Below, piece by piece: positions 1 through 6,297 of a stretch of 12,919 nt of DNA. Position 1 is the stretch's first letter, and every line of letters begins with the position of its first letter. The notes below the pieces were generated by a model. It ran no database searches. It saw only the letters and a program-made list of their open reading frames with translations, and was not told the origin of the DNA. The translations under genes were made by a program, and so were the position numbers. The stretch comes from Polyangium jinanense. GTDB lineage: Bacteria > Myxococcota > Polyangia > Polyangiales > Polyangiaceae. The stretch spans positions 1-12,919 of the forward strand of contig NZ_JAGTJJ010000124.1 of the NCBI RefSeq assembly GCF_028435365.1, written 5' to 3'.

Positions 1-318
1 TGTCCACCCCTGGACCCGGACCAGCGCAAGCGCTGGACCCGGGGTCGATGAACTGCGCGATGCGCAGTTCATCGAACAGGCCAGGTCAAGACCGGCGACG
101 GGCTGGCCAGTCAAACCGCAGCGTTGACGTGTCTGCTCGACGAGGGGGGCAGCGCTGCTGTCTCAGCTGGCAACGCCGCTCGTGGTCTTGCCCCGGGCCC
201 GTCGGATAAACTGCGCATCGCGCAGTTTATCCGCCCTCGGTCCAGGCCGTGCCTGGTCCGGGGTGCAGGGGGCGGACAGCCCCCTGCTGGGGTGCGGGGC
301 AACGCCCCGCCCGCCCCG
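1..318. repeat. Structured inverted intergenic repeat, copy 1 (left end cut by window)
   Basis: This gene-free stretch holds two inverted arms made of stem-loops. The left arm shows half of stem H2 (6-13), H3 (21-27 with 30-36, CCAGCGC/GCGCTGG), H4 (45-58 with 62-75, a 14-bp perfect stem with loop GAT) and the box CAAGACC (87-93). A variable core follows. The right arm mirrors it: GGTCTTG (184-190), H4 (203-216 with 220-233, again 14 perfect pairs but with different outer bases), H3 (242-247/251-256), H2 (265-273/279-287) and H1 (294-300/304-310). It ends about 13 nt from the stop codon of the REC-STAS gene. The right arm is the most diverged arm in the window (type C), yet every stem still pairs. 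No T-tract follows the hairpins, so it is not a classic intrinsic terminator. Short open frames crossing it are by-products of the conserved DNA. The family is not recognised by name. Confidence 0.9.
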
Positions 319-323
319 CCCCG

Positions 324-1226
324 TCAGCGGACGGAGGCGTTGCGCTCGCGTGTGGCGAGGCGGATGCCTTCCTTTAGCGTGGCGCGTGTGGGGATGCGGT
401 TCAGATCGATGCCTTGGTGGATGATTGCGCGGGCGGCTTCGGCTGAGATGCCTGTGAGTACGATCTGGGTTCCGAGGAGTGCGAGGCCGTCGCGGAGACG
501 CGGGAGTATGGGGGCGACGCGTGCGTCGAAGCTGCGCAGGCCTGTGAGGTCGACGATCACGAACGTGGCTTTTGCTTCGGCGGCGCCTTGGAGGGCGGCG
601 TCGAGCATCTGTGTGGTTCGGTCCTCGTCCATCACGCCGACGATCGGCATCACGAGGATGCCCTCGGAGATGGGCACGAGTGGCGTTGAGAGCTCGAGGA
701 GCCGTGCGCGCTGGGCTTCCATGATTTGTTGGTGGAGCCGCGTGCGTTCTTCTTCGGCGCTTCGGCGCTCGGCGAGCTCGGCCTCGAGACGGGTCCGCGC
801 GTCGTCGAGCTCGGCGTTCTTCTCGCGCAGGGCTTTTGTGGTCTTGCAGAGCGACAGATGCAGCCGGAACCGTGCGAGCAGCTCCTCCACGTCGAAGGGC
901 TTGCCGATGTAGTCCACGGCGCCCATGCGTAGACCCTTCAGCTTGCTTTCCCGATCGGAGAGTGCGGTCATGAAGATGACGGGCACGTCCTTGGTCTCGG
1001 GGTTTGCTTGCATTCGTTGGCAGAGCTCGAAGCCATTCACGTCTGGCAGGTTCACGTCGAGGAATACGAGGTCTGGCCGTTCCTCGCCGAGCATCTGCCA
1101 GGCGGATCGACCGTCGGTCGCCACGGCGATTTCGGTCCCTTCGTTTTGGAGAACCATCGTGAGGACGTCGAGGTCGACGTGATTGTCGTCGACGACGAGC
1201 ACCAACCCATCGAGAGCACCGGTCAT
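324..1226 (-). CDS. Response regulator receiver domain fused to RsbR-type STAS domain
   Basis: This 300-residue cytoplasmic signalling protein has an N-terminal REC domain (about 7-125). It carries the acidic pair D13/D14, phosphoacceptor D57 in FLDVNLPD, T87 and K109 in GKPF, so it should be phosphorylated by a histidine kinase. A charged coiled coil (about 128-172) links it to a STAS domain (about 178-292). That domain resembles the C-terminus of RsbR stressosome proteins, as in VDLTGLRSFDARVAPIL and TGISAEAARAIIHQGIDL. Known RsbR proteins are phosphorylated on threonines in this domain. The corresponding places here appear to be A235 (FDARV) and A267 (AARAI), so the STAS domain may not be switchable by an RsbT-like kinase. 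This is my by-eye alignment. The ATG at 1226 follows AAAGG (1233-1237) at 6-nt spacing. The gene is monocistronic, divergent from the DUF2267 gene, and its stop lies next to repeat copy 1. No kinase gene is adjacent. REC is certain, STAS very likely, partner unknown. Confidence 0.92.
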   Translation of the reverse strand: MTGALDGLVLVVDDNHVDLDVLTMVLQNEGTEIAVATDGRSAWQMLGEERPDLVFLDVNLPDVNGFELCQRMQANPETKDVPVIFMTALSDRESKLKGLRMGAVDYIGKPFDVEELLARFRLHLSLCKTTKALREKNAELDDARTRLEAELAERRSAEEERTRLHQQIMEAQRARLLELSTPLVPISEGILVMPIVGVMDEDRTTQMLDAALQGAAEAKATFVIVDLTGLRSFDARVAPILPRLRDGLALLGTQIVLTGISAEAARAIIHQGIDLNRIPTRATLKEGIRLATRERNASVR

Positions 1227-1280
1227 CTTCTACCTTTCGATGAGGTCAGCCATCCTCCCCACCGTCTTTCAGCCGTCGCG

Positions 1281-1309
1281 ACGATATGCGACGCGCACGC
1301 GCCTCGCAA
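1281..1309 (-). promoter_or_regulatory. Candidate sigma70-type promoter for the REC-STAS gene
   Basis: Read on the minus strand, TTGCGA (1304-1309) and TATCGT (1281-1286) are separated by exactly 17 nt. They match the sigma70 -35 and -10 consensus at 4 of 6 and at the key TA...T positions. The predicted leader before the ATG at 1226 would be about 45-50 nt. This is a by-eye match only. Confidence 0.4.
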
Positions 1310-1400
1310 GACACTGCGCGGCGCAAACATTTCGCGAAGGGGCGACCCGAATGCCGGACAGGCACGCTGGTCCGCGGGCGTGCGGGACACCATCGGCTCC

Positions 1401-1416
1401 AGGCACCACGCTTGCC
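1401..1416 (+). promoter_or_regulatory. Candidate sigma54-type (-24/-12) promoter for the DUF2267 gene
   Basis: The sequence AGGCACC-ACGC-TTGCC resembles the sigma54 consensus TGGCACG-N4-TTGCW. The invariant GG and GC dinucleotides are present with the required 10 nt between them. Mismatches are at the first T, the seventh base and the last base. Transcription would begin near 1427, leaving a leader of about 35 nt before the ATG at 1462. Myxobacteria use sigma54 widely, but no enhancer-binding protein gene is visible in the window. Confidence 0.33.
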
Positions 1417-1449
1417 CCTTTGCAGTGGCAGCGTTTCGTTCAGCGAGAA

Positions 1450-1457
1450 GGGAGGAG
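1450..1457 (+). promoter_or_regulatory. Shine-Dalgarno site fixing the DUF2267 start
   Basis: GGGAGGAG lies 4 nt upstream of the ATG at 1462 (GGAG core at 7 nt). The open frame extends upstream to 1183, across the divergent promoter region and into the REC-STAS gene. This strong site is the reason for choosing 1462. Confidence 0.8.
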
Positions 1458-1461
1458 CCAC

Positions 1462-1902
1462 ATGGCAAACCAGGGACCTCAGGGCGGCGCGCGGATCGAT
1501 CCCGTGTCGCGGCGCATCGTCGAGCACATCGAGCAGGTTGGCGGGTTGCCGCAAAAGGTACGCACGCCCGAGGCTGCCGCGGCTGTGCTTTGTGTGCTCT
1601 CGCGAAGGCTGAGCAAAGGTGAGGCGCAGGATCTCGCGAACAGCCTGCCCGAGGCGCTCCAGACCCTCGTGCAGCCGTGCGCGGCACACCGCGGGCTCGA
1701 GAGTGATGTGTTCGATCGGGGGGAGTTTTTGCGATTGCTCGCCGATCACCTTCGAATCGAGGTCGGCGAGGCCGAGCTCGTCGCGCGGGCCGTGCTGCAA
1801 GGCGTGCGCGCCTTGCTCCCTCAGGGGGAAATCGAGCACATCCGCGGCCAGCTCCCGTCGGAGATCTGGGAGCTCTGGGGCCCGCGCCGCGTGGCCGCTT
1901 GA
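1462..1902 (+). CDS. DUF2267 domain protein
   Basis: This is a 146-residue soluble, mostly helical protein without signal peptide or membrane segment. The C-terminal half matches the DUF2267 pattern: an acidic F-D-x-x-E-F segment (84-89, FDRGEF), an AxLxxLR-like helix and a closing LPSEIWELW (131-139). An internal duplication is visible. Residues 41-70 (AVLCVLSRRL...LPEALQTLV) align with 110-139 (AVLQGVRALL...LPSEIWELW), so the protein is probably two copies of one helical unit. DUF2267 has no established biochemical activity; members occur in many stress-related settings, and no function is assigned here. The start is set by the strong ribosome binding site at 1450-1457. The gene is divergent from the REC-STAS regulator, with which it could share control. 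It ends 6 nt from the convergent stop of the propeller lipoprotein gene, with no terminator between them. Confidence 0.88.
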   Translation: MANQGPQGGARIDPVSRRIVEHIEQVGGLPQKVRTPEAAAAVLCVLSRRLSKGEAQDLANSLPEALQTLVQPCAAHRGLESDVFDRGEFLRLLADHLRIEVGEAELVARAVLQGVRALLPQGEIEHIRGQLPSEIWELWGPRRVAA

Positions 1903-1908
1903 TGCGCT

Positions 1909-3336
1909 TTACCTGCGGCGGCGCAGGAAGATGCGCGTCCCCTGCGAATACGGCGAGAGGGATTCGTCCAGGTGCACGAGCGGCCCCTCGACGCCCACGA
2001 TCACCCGATCGCCGTCTTTGCTCTGCGCCATCGCGAGGGCGAGCTCGTCCGCTTCGGCGCCGAAGGTCGAGACGGTGTTCGCGGTGTCGTCCCATTCCAC
2101 GTGCACGTCGAACCCGTCGAGCCCGCCGTTCGAGCCGGCCATGGTTTTTCCGTGCACGAGCAGCGTGTCCTCGAACCAGCCGACGGCGCGGACGCCGCCG
2201 CTCCCCTCGGGGGCCACGGCGGTGACCACGGCGGCCGTATTGCCTGTGACCGAGACGCCGAGCACGGGATCGCCCTTCGAATCGAGCCGGCCCACGAAAG
2301 CCGGGCCGAACGTGCCGATGCCGCCGAAGACGAGCTGCCCCTCCCCGCCCAGGACGAGGCCGCCGTCGTCCGTCACGGCCACGTTGCCGCGGAAGCCGGC
2401 CAGGACCGAATCCTCGAAGACCTTGCTCCAGAGCATCTCGCCGTCGGGAGAATACTTTTTCACGTGCAAGCCTATCGGCTCCCCAGCGGCCTCCGGGAGG
2501 CTGAATTGGTTATACACGAAGATCACTTCGCCGGCCGGGGTCACGTCGAGCCCGGCCGGGTAGTCCGAGGTGTCGCCGCCGTACTTCTTGGCCCAGAGGA
2601 GCTCGCCTTTCGTGTCGTATCTCGCGACGAACACGTCGGGCTTGTAGTTCACGAAGTTTTCGTCCCACGCCTCGGGCACGCTCGTCACCGTGACGCCGCC
2701 CAGATCGAGCGTGCCGACGAACCTGCCGCTGATGACGAAGTTGCCCTCGGAATCGAACGTGACGCCCTCCACGACGCGGGCAAAGCCTCCGCTGTAATTG
2801 ACATCGTCCGGCAAGTTCCCGGGGAGGCGACGGCTCCAGACGTGGTTGCCGTCCGCGTCGAGCCGAAGCAAAAACGGATGATTCGCGCGCACGTATTCGC
2901 CGCCGAGCAGACCTCCCCCGAGGTCGACGTCGGCGCGCAAGCTCCCGGCGAGGAGGATTCCGCCCTGGGGGTCCAGGGCGAGGACGTCCTTTCCTTCGAA
3001 CGCCGCGCCGTTCGGGAGCCCGCGGCTCCAGACGTGTTTGCCGCTGGCGTCGAATTTCGCCACGAAGGCCACGGGCGCGTCCTCGCTGCCGAGGTAGCCC
3101 CCGCCGAAATCGATCAAGCCTTGCGTCATGCCGACGAGAATCGTGTTGCACGCGCCGTCGACCGCGACCGAGAGGCCTGCGAGGTTGGTTCGTGATTCCG
3201 CCGTGCCGAACGTGAGGTCGAGCATCTCGCCGCACACGGAGGTCGGCGTGGGAGCGGGCGGGGGAATTTCTTGGGCCGTTTCCGTGCAGCCGAGGACGAA
3301 GAGGGGGGCGACAAGGAAGAATCGAAGTTTCGTCAT
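1909..3336 (-). CDS. SBBP-type beta-propeller lipoprotein
   Basis: This 475-residue protein is probably anchored on the cell envelope. It starts with a lipoprotein signal peptide (MTKLRFFLVAPLFVLGC) with lipobox VLGC and C17 as the lipidated cysteine, followed by a short proline-rich linker (24-32). The rest is repeated beta-rich units of the SBBP/propeller kind. The units aligned by eye are 91-110 (FVAKFDASGKHVWSRGLPNG), 154-173 (RLDADGNHVWSRRLPG), 235-254 (YDTKGELLWAKKYGG), 290-309 (YSPDGEMLWSKVFED) and a degenerate one at 346-365. Glycine-rich strands lie between them. Such lipoproteins are abundant in myxobacteria; their ligands are unknown. The C-terminus ends in FLRRRR. No clear ribosome binding site precedes the ATG, but TACGAT sits exactly 6 nt upstream. 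The gene is alone: convergent with DUF2267, with repeat copy 2 upstream of its 5' end. Confidence 0.9.
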   Translation of the reverse strand: MTKLRFFLVAPLFVLGCTETAQEIPPPAPTPTSVCGEMLDLTFGTAESRTNLAGLSVAVDGACNTILVGMTQGLIDFGGGYLGSEDAPVAFVAKFDASGKHVWSRGLPNGAAFEGKDVLALDPQGGILLAGSLRADVDLGGGLLGGEYVRANHPFLLRLDADGNHVWSRRLPGNLPDDVNYSGGFARVVEGVTFDSEGNFVISGRFVGTLDLGGVTVTSVPEAWDENFVNYKPDVFVARYDTKGELLWAKKYGGDTSDYPAGLDVTPAGEVIFVYNQFSLPEAAGEPIGLHVKKYSPDGEMLWSKVFEDSVLAGFRGNVAVTDDGGLVLGGEGQLVFGGIGTFGPAFVGRLDSKGDPVLGVSVTGNTAAVVTAVAPEGSGGVRAVGWFEDTLLVHGKTMAGSNGGLDGFDVHVEWDDTANTVSTFGAEADELALAMAQSKDGDRVIVGVEGPLVHLDESLSPYSQGTRIFLRRRR

Positions 3337-3342
3337 GGGGCC

Positions 3343-3348
3343 ATCGTA
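3343..3348 (-). promoter_or_regulatory. Candidate -10 element for a leaderless lipoprotein mRNA
   Basis: TACGAT on the minus strand fits TANNNT and ends 6 nt before the ATG at 3336. This places the expected transcription start at or next to the A of the start codon. No Shine-Dalgarno site is present, and no good -35 is seen. Confidence 0.35.
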
Positions 3349-3430
3349 GCGCAGTGCCGCCTACAGAAGTAGGAACGTCGTTCTCACGAATGCGATCTCC
3401 CTCTGGACTGAGCATTGGTCTCTTCTTGGG

Positions 3431-3781
3431 GCCGCCGCGCCGGGGCGCTGCCCCGGGCCCCGCGGGGGCTATCCGCCCCTCGACCCGGACCAGGGCAAGC
3501 CCTGGACCGTTCGTGGAAGAACTGCGCGATGCGCAGTTCTTCCAACAGGCCGGTGGCAAGACCAGGAAGGTGCATTGCCCGCTGGCGACGGGCACGTTGC
3601 CAGTTGAATCCTCAGCGCCGCGGTCTTGATGGGCAGGGTCGTCGTTGGCCTTGAACTGGCCTGTTCGATGAACTGCGCATCGCGCAGTTCATCGACCCCG
3701 GGTCCAGCGCTTGCGCTGGTCCGGGTGCAGGGGCGGATAGCCCCTGCTGGGGCCTGGGGCAAAGCCCCAGCGCAGCGCCTC
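3431..3781. repeat. Structured inverted intergenic repeat, copy 2 (complete)
   Basis: Left arm (type A): H1 3440-3446/3450-3456 (CCGGGGC/GCCCCGG), H2 3465-3469/3475-3479 with loop TATCC, H3 3490-3496/3499-3505 (CCAGGGC/GCCCTGG), H4 3514-3527/3531-3544 (TGGAAGAACTGCGC and its complement), then CAAGACC at 3557-3563. Core: about 3564-3646. Right arm (type B, inverted): GGCCTTG 3647-3653, H4 3665-3678/3682-3695, H3 3704-3710/3713-3719 (CCAGCGC/GCGCTGG), H2 3727-3734/3740-3747, H1 3754-3760/3764-3770. The right end carries CGCAGCGCCTC, the complement of the edge seen at 9607 and 12814, which defines the element's terminus. H1 of the right arm lies 23 nt from the stop of the dehydrogenase gene. The left end lies about 95 nt upstream of the propeller lipoprotein gene. 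There is no T-tract and no real coding frame. Confidence 0.92.
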
Positions 3782-3793
3782 CCAGCGGGAATG

Positions 3794-4759
3794 TCAGGTC
3801 AGGAGCCGGAGGGGCGCTCCTGCGTGCCATGCGAGGATGTCCTCGAGAGCGTCCCGGTAATACACGGCGAAGTTTTCCCGCGTCACGTAGCCGAGGTGCG
3901 GCGTCAGGACGACGTTGGGCAGGCCGAGTAGCGGGTGCTTCGGTGACAAGGGTTCCTCCGGGAACACGTCGAGCCCGGCGCCGGCGATACGTTTCGCGTC
4001 CAGCACGCCGAGGAGTGCCTCCATGTCCACGAGGCCCGCGCGCGACGTGTTGACGAGATATGCCGAGGGTTTCATGGAGGAAAGCTCCTCCACGCCGACG
4101 ATCCTGCGCGTCCGCTCGCCGAGCACGAGGTGCAGGCTCACGATGTCCGCCGTCCCGAAGAGCGCGGCCTTTTCCACGCGTTTTACCCCCGCCGCCTTGG
4201 CCCGCGTGTCGTTCAGGTTCGGGCTCCAGGCCACCACCTCCATCCCGAACGCTTGCCCCACGCGCGCGACCTGCGTTCCGAGCTTCCCGAGCCCGACCAG
4301 GCCGAGGCACTTGCCGGCGAGCCCCTCGGTCAGCCCTGTCTGCCAGATTCCTGCGCGGAGCGCCTGGTCTTCCGCCGGGATGCGCTTCACGAGCGCCAGG
4401 ATCAGACCCCAGGTGAGCTCCGCTGTCGGCGTGCCGACCGAGCGTGTACCTGAGACCGTGATCCCGCGCGCGCGGCAGGCTGCGAGGTCGATCGACGCGT
4501 TTCGCGCGCCCGTCGTCACGAGGAGCTGCAGGTTCGGGAGGTGTTCGAGGAGCGACGCCGGGAATGGGGTCCGCTCCCGCATGAGCACGATCGCGTCGAA
4601 CGGGCGGAGCGCGGAGATGAGCTCGTCCCGATCCGTGATGTGGCGATCGAACACCACGAGTTCGCTGCCTGGCGGCAGACGGCGAAAGTCCGCGAGGCTC
4701 TCCGCCACGCGTAGGTAGTCATCGAGGATGGCGACTTTCGGTGGGTTCTTCACGGTCAT
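3794..4759 (-). CDS. D-2-hydroxyacid dehydrogenase family protein (NAD(P)-dependent)
   Basis: This 321-residue protein, normal for the family, should reduce a 2-keto acid or oxidise a D-2-hydroxy acid in the cytoplasm. The Rossmann loop is GLGKLG (156-161). The catalytic triad of the family is present: R240 (NTSR), E269 (FPEEP) and H288 (TPHLG). Strand 2 of the nucleotide domain ends in AWSPNLN (177-183) instead of the acidic residue typical of strict NAD enzymes. That variant is common in the phosphoglycerate-dehydrogenase-like subgroup of this family. Substrate cannot be told from sequence, and there is no ACT domain, so a housekeeping SerA is less likely. The frame stays open upstream to 6037, but homology to the family starts at MTVKNPPKVAILDDY. 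The ATG at 4759 was chosen on that ground. No Shine-Dalgarno site is seen; TACGCT lies exactly 6 nt upstream. The stop abuts repeat copy 2, and the 5' side faces the 42-bp tandem repeats. Confidence 0.92.
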   Translation of the reverse strand: MTVKNPPKVAILDDYLRVAESLADFRRLPPGSELVVFDRHITDRDELISALRPFDAIVLMRERTPFPASLLEHLPNLQLLVTTGARNASIDLAACRARGITVSGTRSVGTPTAELTWGLILALVKRIPAEDQALRAGIWQTGLTEGLAGKCLGLVGLGKLGTQVARVGQAFGMEVVAWSPNLNDTRAKAAGVKRVEKAALFGTADIVSLHLVLGERTRRIVGVEELSSMKPSAYLVNTSRAGLVDMEALLGVLDAKRIAGAGLDVFPEEPLSPKHPLLGLPNVVLTPHLGYVTRENFAVYYRDALEDILAWHAGAPLRLLT

Positions 4760-4765
4760 GCGTAC

Positions 4766-4771
4766 AGCGTA
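4766..4771 (-). promoter_or_regulatory. Candidate -10 element for a leaderless dehydrogenase mRNA
   Basis: TACGCT on the minus strand fits TANNNT and ends 6 nt before the ATG at 4759. This is the same geometry as upstream of the propeller lipoprotein gene. No Shine-Dalgarno site is present. The -35 region is unconvincing. Confidence 0.33.
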
Positions 4772-4865
4772 GTAGGAACGCTCGCCTTCGCGTACGACAA
4801 AGCACCGAATCGACGGCCCGATTCGGGCTGATCCGGGTGGGAATGGACCGCGAAGCGCCGCAACG

Positions 4866-5204
4866 GTCGTTCCCGGAAAGGGGAAACATCCCCGCCGCCG
4901 TCGCGGTGCGGGTGCGCGCGTGGGCAACGGCCCCCGCGGCGGCTCCGGGAGCATTGCGAGATGGGGAAACCGGCCCGGACCCCGGAGCCGAGGCGTTTTC
5001 CCGGACGGGAAATGCGCCCGTCCGCGTGTCCAGGAGCGTTGCGCGGACGGGAAACGCTCCTGGGAGGACGAGCGGGCGCGTTGCGAGACGTGGCAACGTA
5101 CCCCGCGACCGGATCCGGACGCGTTGAGAAGAGGAGAAACGCGCGTTTCCTCGTTTCGGGGCGCGTTTCCACAGATTTCAGCGCGCTCGGCTGCCCCGTC
5201 GCGG
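4866..5204. repeat. Imperfect 42/43-bp tandem repeat filling a divergent intergenic region
   Basis: Between the divergent dehydrogenase and exported-protein genes there is no gene but a tandem array. Unit starts are 4951, 4993, 5036, 5078, 5121 and 5163, so spacings are 42, 43, 42, 43 and 42 nt. Each begins GCGTT (or GCATT), and most share a consensus close to GCGTTGCGAGACGGGAAACG followed by a C/G-rich tail. Two more degenerate units can be aligned at 4866 and 4908. Several units form hairpins: 5033-5040/5053-5060 (GGAGCGTT/AACGCTCC), 5079-5084/5093-5098 (CGTTGC/GCAACG) and 4997-5002/5007-5012 (TTTCCC/GGGAAA). Alternating 42 and 43 nt breaks any reading frame, so the array is not coding. The 4760-4865 stretch holds only the dehydrogenase's upstream region and a possible further decayed unit near 4828. 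Confidence 0.75.
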
Positions 5205-5240
5205 TTTTCGTCTACCATGGCGCCCGCCTTGGGCTCCCCC

Positions 5241-6239
5241 ATGTCCTGCCTGCGCCGCTGCTCACCTTCCCTGCCCTCGGCGCTCGCCCTTTTCGCCACG
5301 CTCGCAGTCGTCCCCGGGGCCTCTGCGGCCTCCCTGCCCCGCCTCGTGGTCGAGCGCGCGCCCGAGGCGGCCGATTGTCCCGACGCCGGAGCCCTCGCCG
5401 CCGCCGTCGAGCGCCAGATGCAGCGCCCCGCACTCGACCCGGAAGGCGCGGATCCGGCGGCCCCCGTGTACGAGGTGCACGTCGTCCGCTCGGAGGACGG
5501 GTACGCCGCGACGCTCGAGGCGGGTGACCTCACCCGGAACCTCTCCGACCCGGGATCCACCTGCGCCGAGCTCGCCGATGCGCTCGCCTTGACCCTGGCC
5601 ATCCTGCTCGACAGCGAGCCCACGGCACCGCCACCGCCGCCACCGCCACCGCCACCGCCGCCGCCGCCGCCGCCGCCTCCGCCTCCGCGCCCGGCCGCCT
5701 GGGACCTCTCCTTCCACCTCGGCGCCGCCGCGACCGCTGGATTCCTCACGCCTTTCTCCCCGGCCGTCAGCGGCGAGGTCGCTCTCCGCCTCGGCAGAGC
5801 TTCCTTCGGCGTCGGCGTCTTCGGCCTCCCCGGCACCACCCTCGACGTCGCCCCTGGCCAGGTCCGCCTCTGGCTCGTCGCGGCCACCGCGCGGGCCTGC
5901 GGCGCCGTCGTCGACCCGCCCCGCGGCGTCCGCGTCTCCTTGTGCGCCGAGCCCTTCCTCGGCGCCGTCCACGGCGAGGGCCGCGGCTTCGAGGCCAACC
6001 GCGCGGGCACCCGCCCCTGGATCGCCCTCGGCGGCACCGGGATGCTCGAAGGCCCCCTCGCCGGCCGCCTCGGCTGGTCCGTCCGCCTCGGCGTCGCCGT
6101 CCCGCTCCTTTCCTACGCCTTCACCGTCGACGTGCCCACGGCCCCAGACCCCGATGCCCCGACCATCCCCGTCACGGCCTTCCAGCCCACACCCCTGAGC
6201 GGATATCTCGGCGCTGGCCTCCGCTGGACGATTCCGTGA
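5241..6239 (+). CDS. Exported polyproline-linker protein with beta-rich C-terminal domain
   Basis: This 332-residue protein has a Sec signal peptide (basic start MSCLRRC, hydrophobic 13-25, likely cleavage after GASA near 29). A small domain (about 33-124) carries the pair C46/C108, possibly a disulfide, and ends in the helix LADALALTLAILLD. A run of 20 consecutive prolines (130-149, bases 5628-5687) links it to a C-terminal region (about 153-332). That region alternates glycine and hydrophobic/aromatic residues and ends GYLGAGLRWTIP, as expected for a membrane beta-barrel or surface beta-domain. I recognise the architecture as typical of myxobacterial hypothetical proteins but not a named family; function is unknown. 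An in-frame ATG at 5217 would add 8 residues. I prefer 5241 because it gives a standard signal peptide; neither start has a good Shine-Dalgarno site. It precedes the sigma factor gene by 58 nt on the same strand and may be part of its regulon or operon. Confidence 0.78.
   Translation: MSCLRRCSPSLPSALALFATLAVVPGASAASLPRLVVERAPEAADCPDAGALAAAVERQMQRPALDPEGADPAAPVYEVHVVRSEDGYAATLEAGDLTRNLSDPGSTCAELADALALTLAILLDSEPTAPPPPPPPPPPPPPPPPPPPPRPAAWDLSFHLGAAATAGFLTPFSPAVSGEVALRLGRASFGVGVFGLPGTTLDVAPGQVRLWLVAATARACGAVVDPPRGVRVSLCAEPFLGAVHGEGRGFEANRAGTRPWIALGGTGMLEGPLAGRLGWSVRLGVAVPLLSYAFTVDVPTAPDPDAPTIPVTAFQPTPLSGYLGAGLRWTIP
5628..5687 (+). repeat. Proline-codon microsatellite (20 CCN codons)
   Basis: Twenty consecutive proline codons, mostly CCG and CCA with two CCT, form a 60-nt CCN tract. 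It encodes the linker of the exported protein. Such tracts are prone to length change by slippage in multiples of three and normally need EF-P for translation. Confidence 0.95.
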
Positions 6240-6297
6240 TGGCGAACCGCCCCTGCCTCCACCCAGCCAGGGCCATGACCGCGGACGCTGTCACTCC

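Noticed and set aside
1..318. Small open frames inside the repeat copies, encoding similar peptides at several loci (for example ELRDAQF and NCAMRSSS)
   Set aside because: The peptide similarity follows from conserved DNA stems. Frames differ between copies, starts lack ribosome binding sites, and variation follows base pairing rather than codon position.
1972..3195. Long plus-strand open frame opposite the propeller lipoprotein gene
   Set aside because: It is an antisense shadow. The minus frame has a signal peptide, lipobox and repeated propeller units, while the plus frame shows no domain.
3431..3781. Integron attC sites with gene cassettes
   Set aside because: No GTTRRRY core sites are recognisable, genes lie in both orientations, each copy is a symmetric pair of multi-hairpin arms, and no integrase is present.
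4866..5204. CRISPR array
   Set aside because: Units are imperfect direct repeats with no constant repeat/unique spacer alternation, and no cas genes are present.
4760..6037. Minus-strand open frame extending the dehydrogenase by more than 400 residues, including a poly-glycine run
   Set aside because: The extension is the complement of the exported protein's proline tract and of the 42-bp array. Family homology begins at the ATG at 4759 and the length is then normal.
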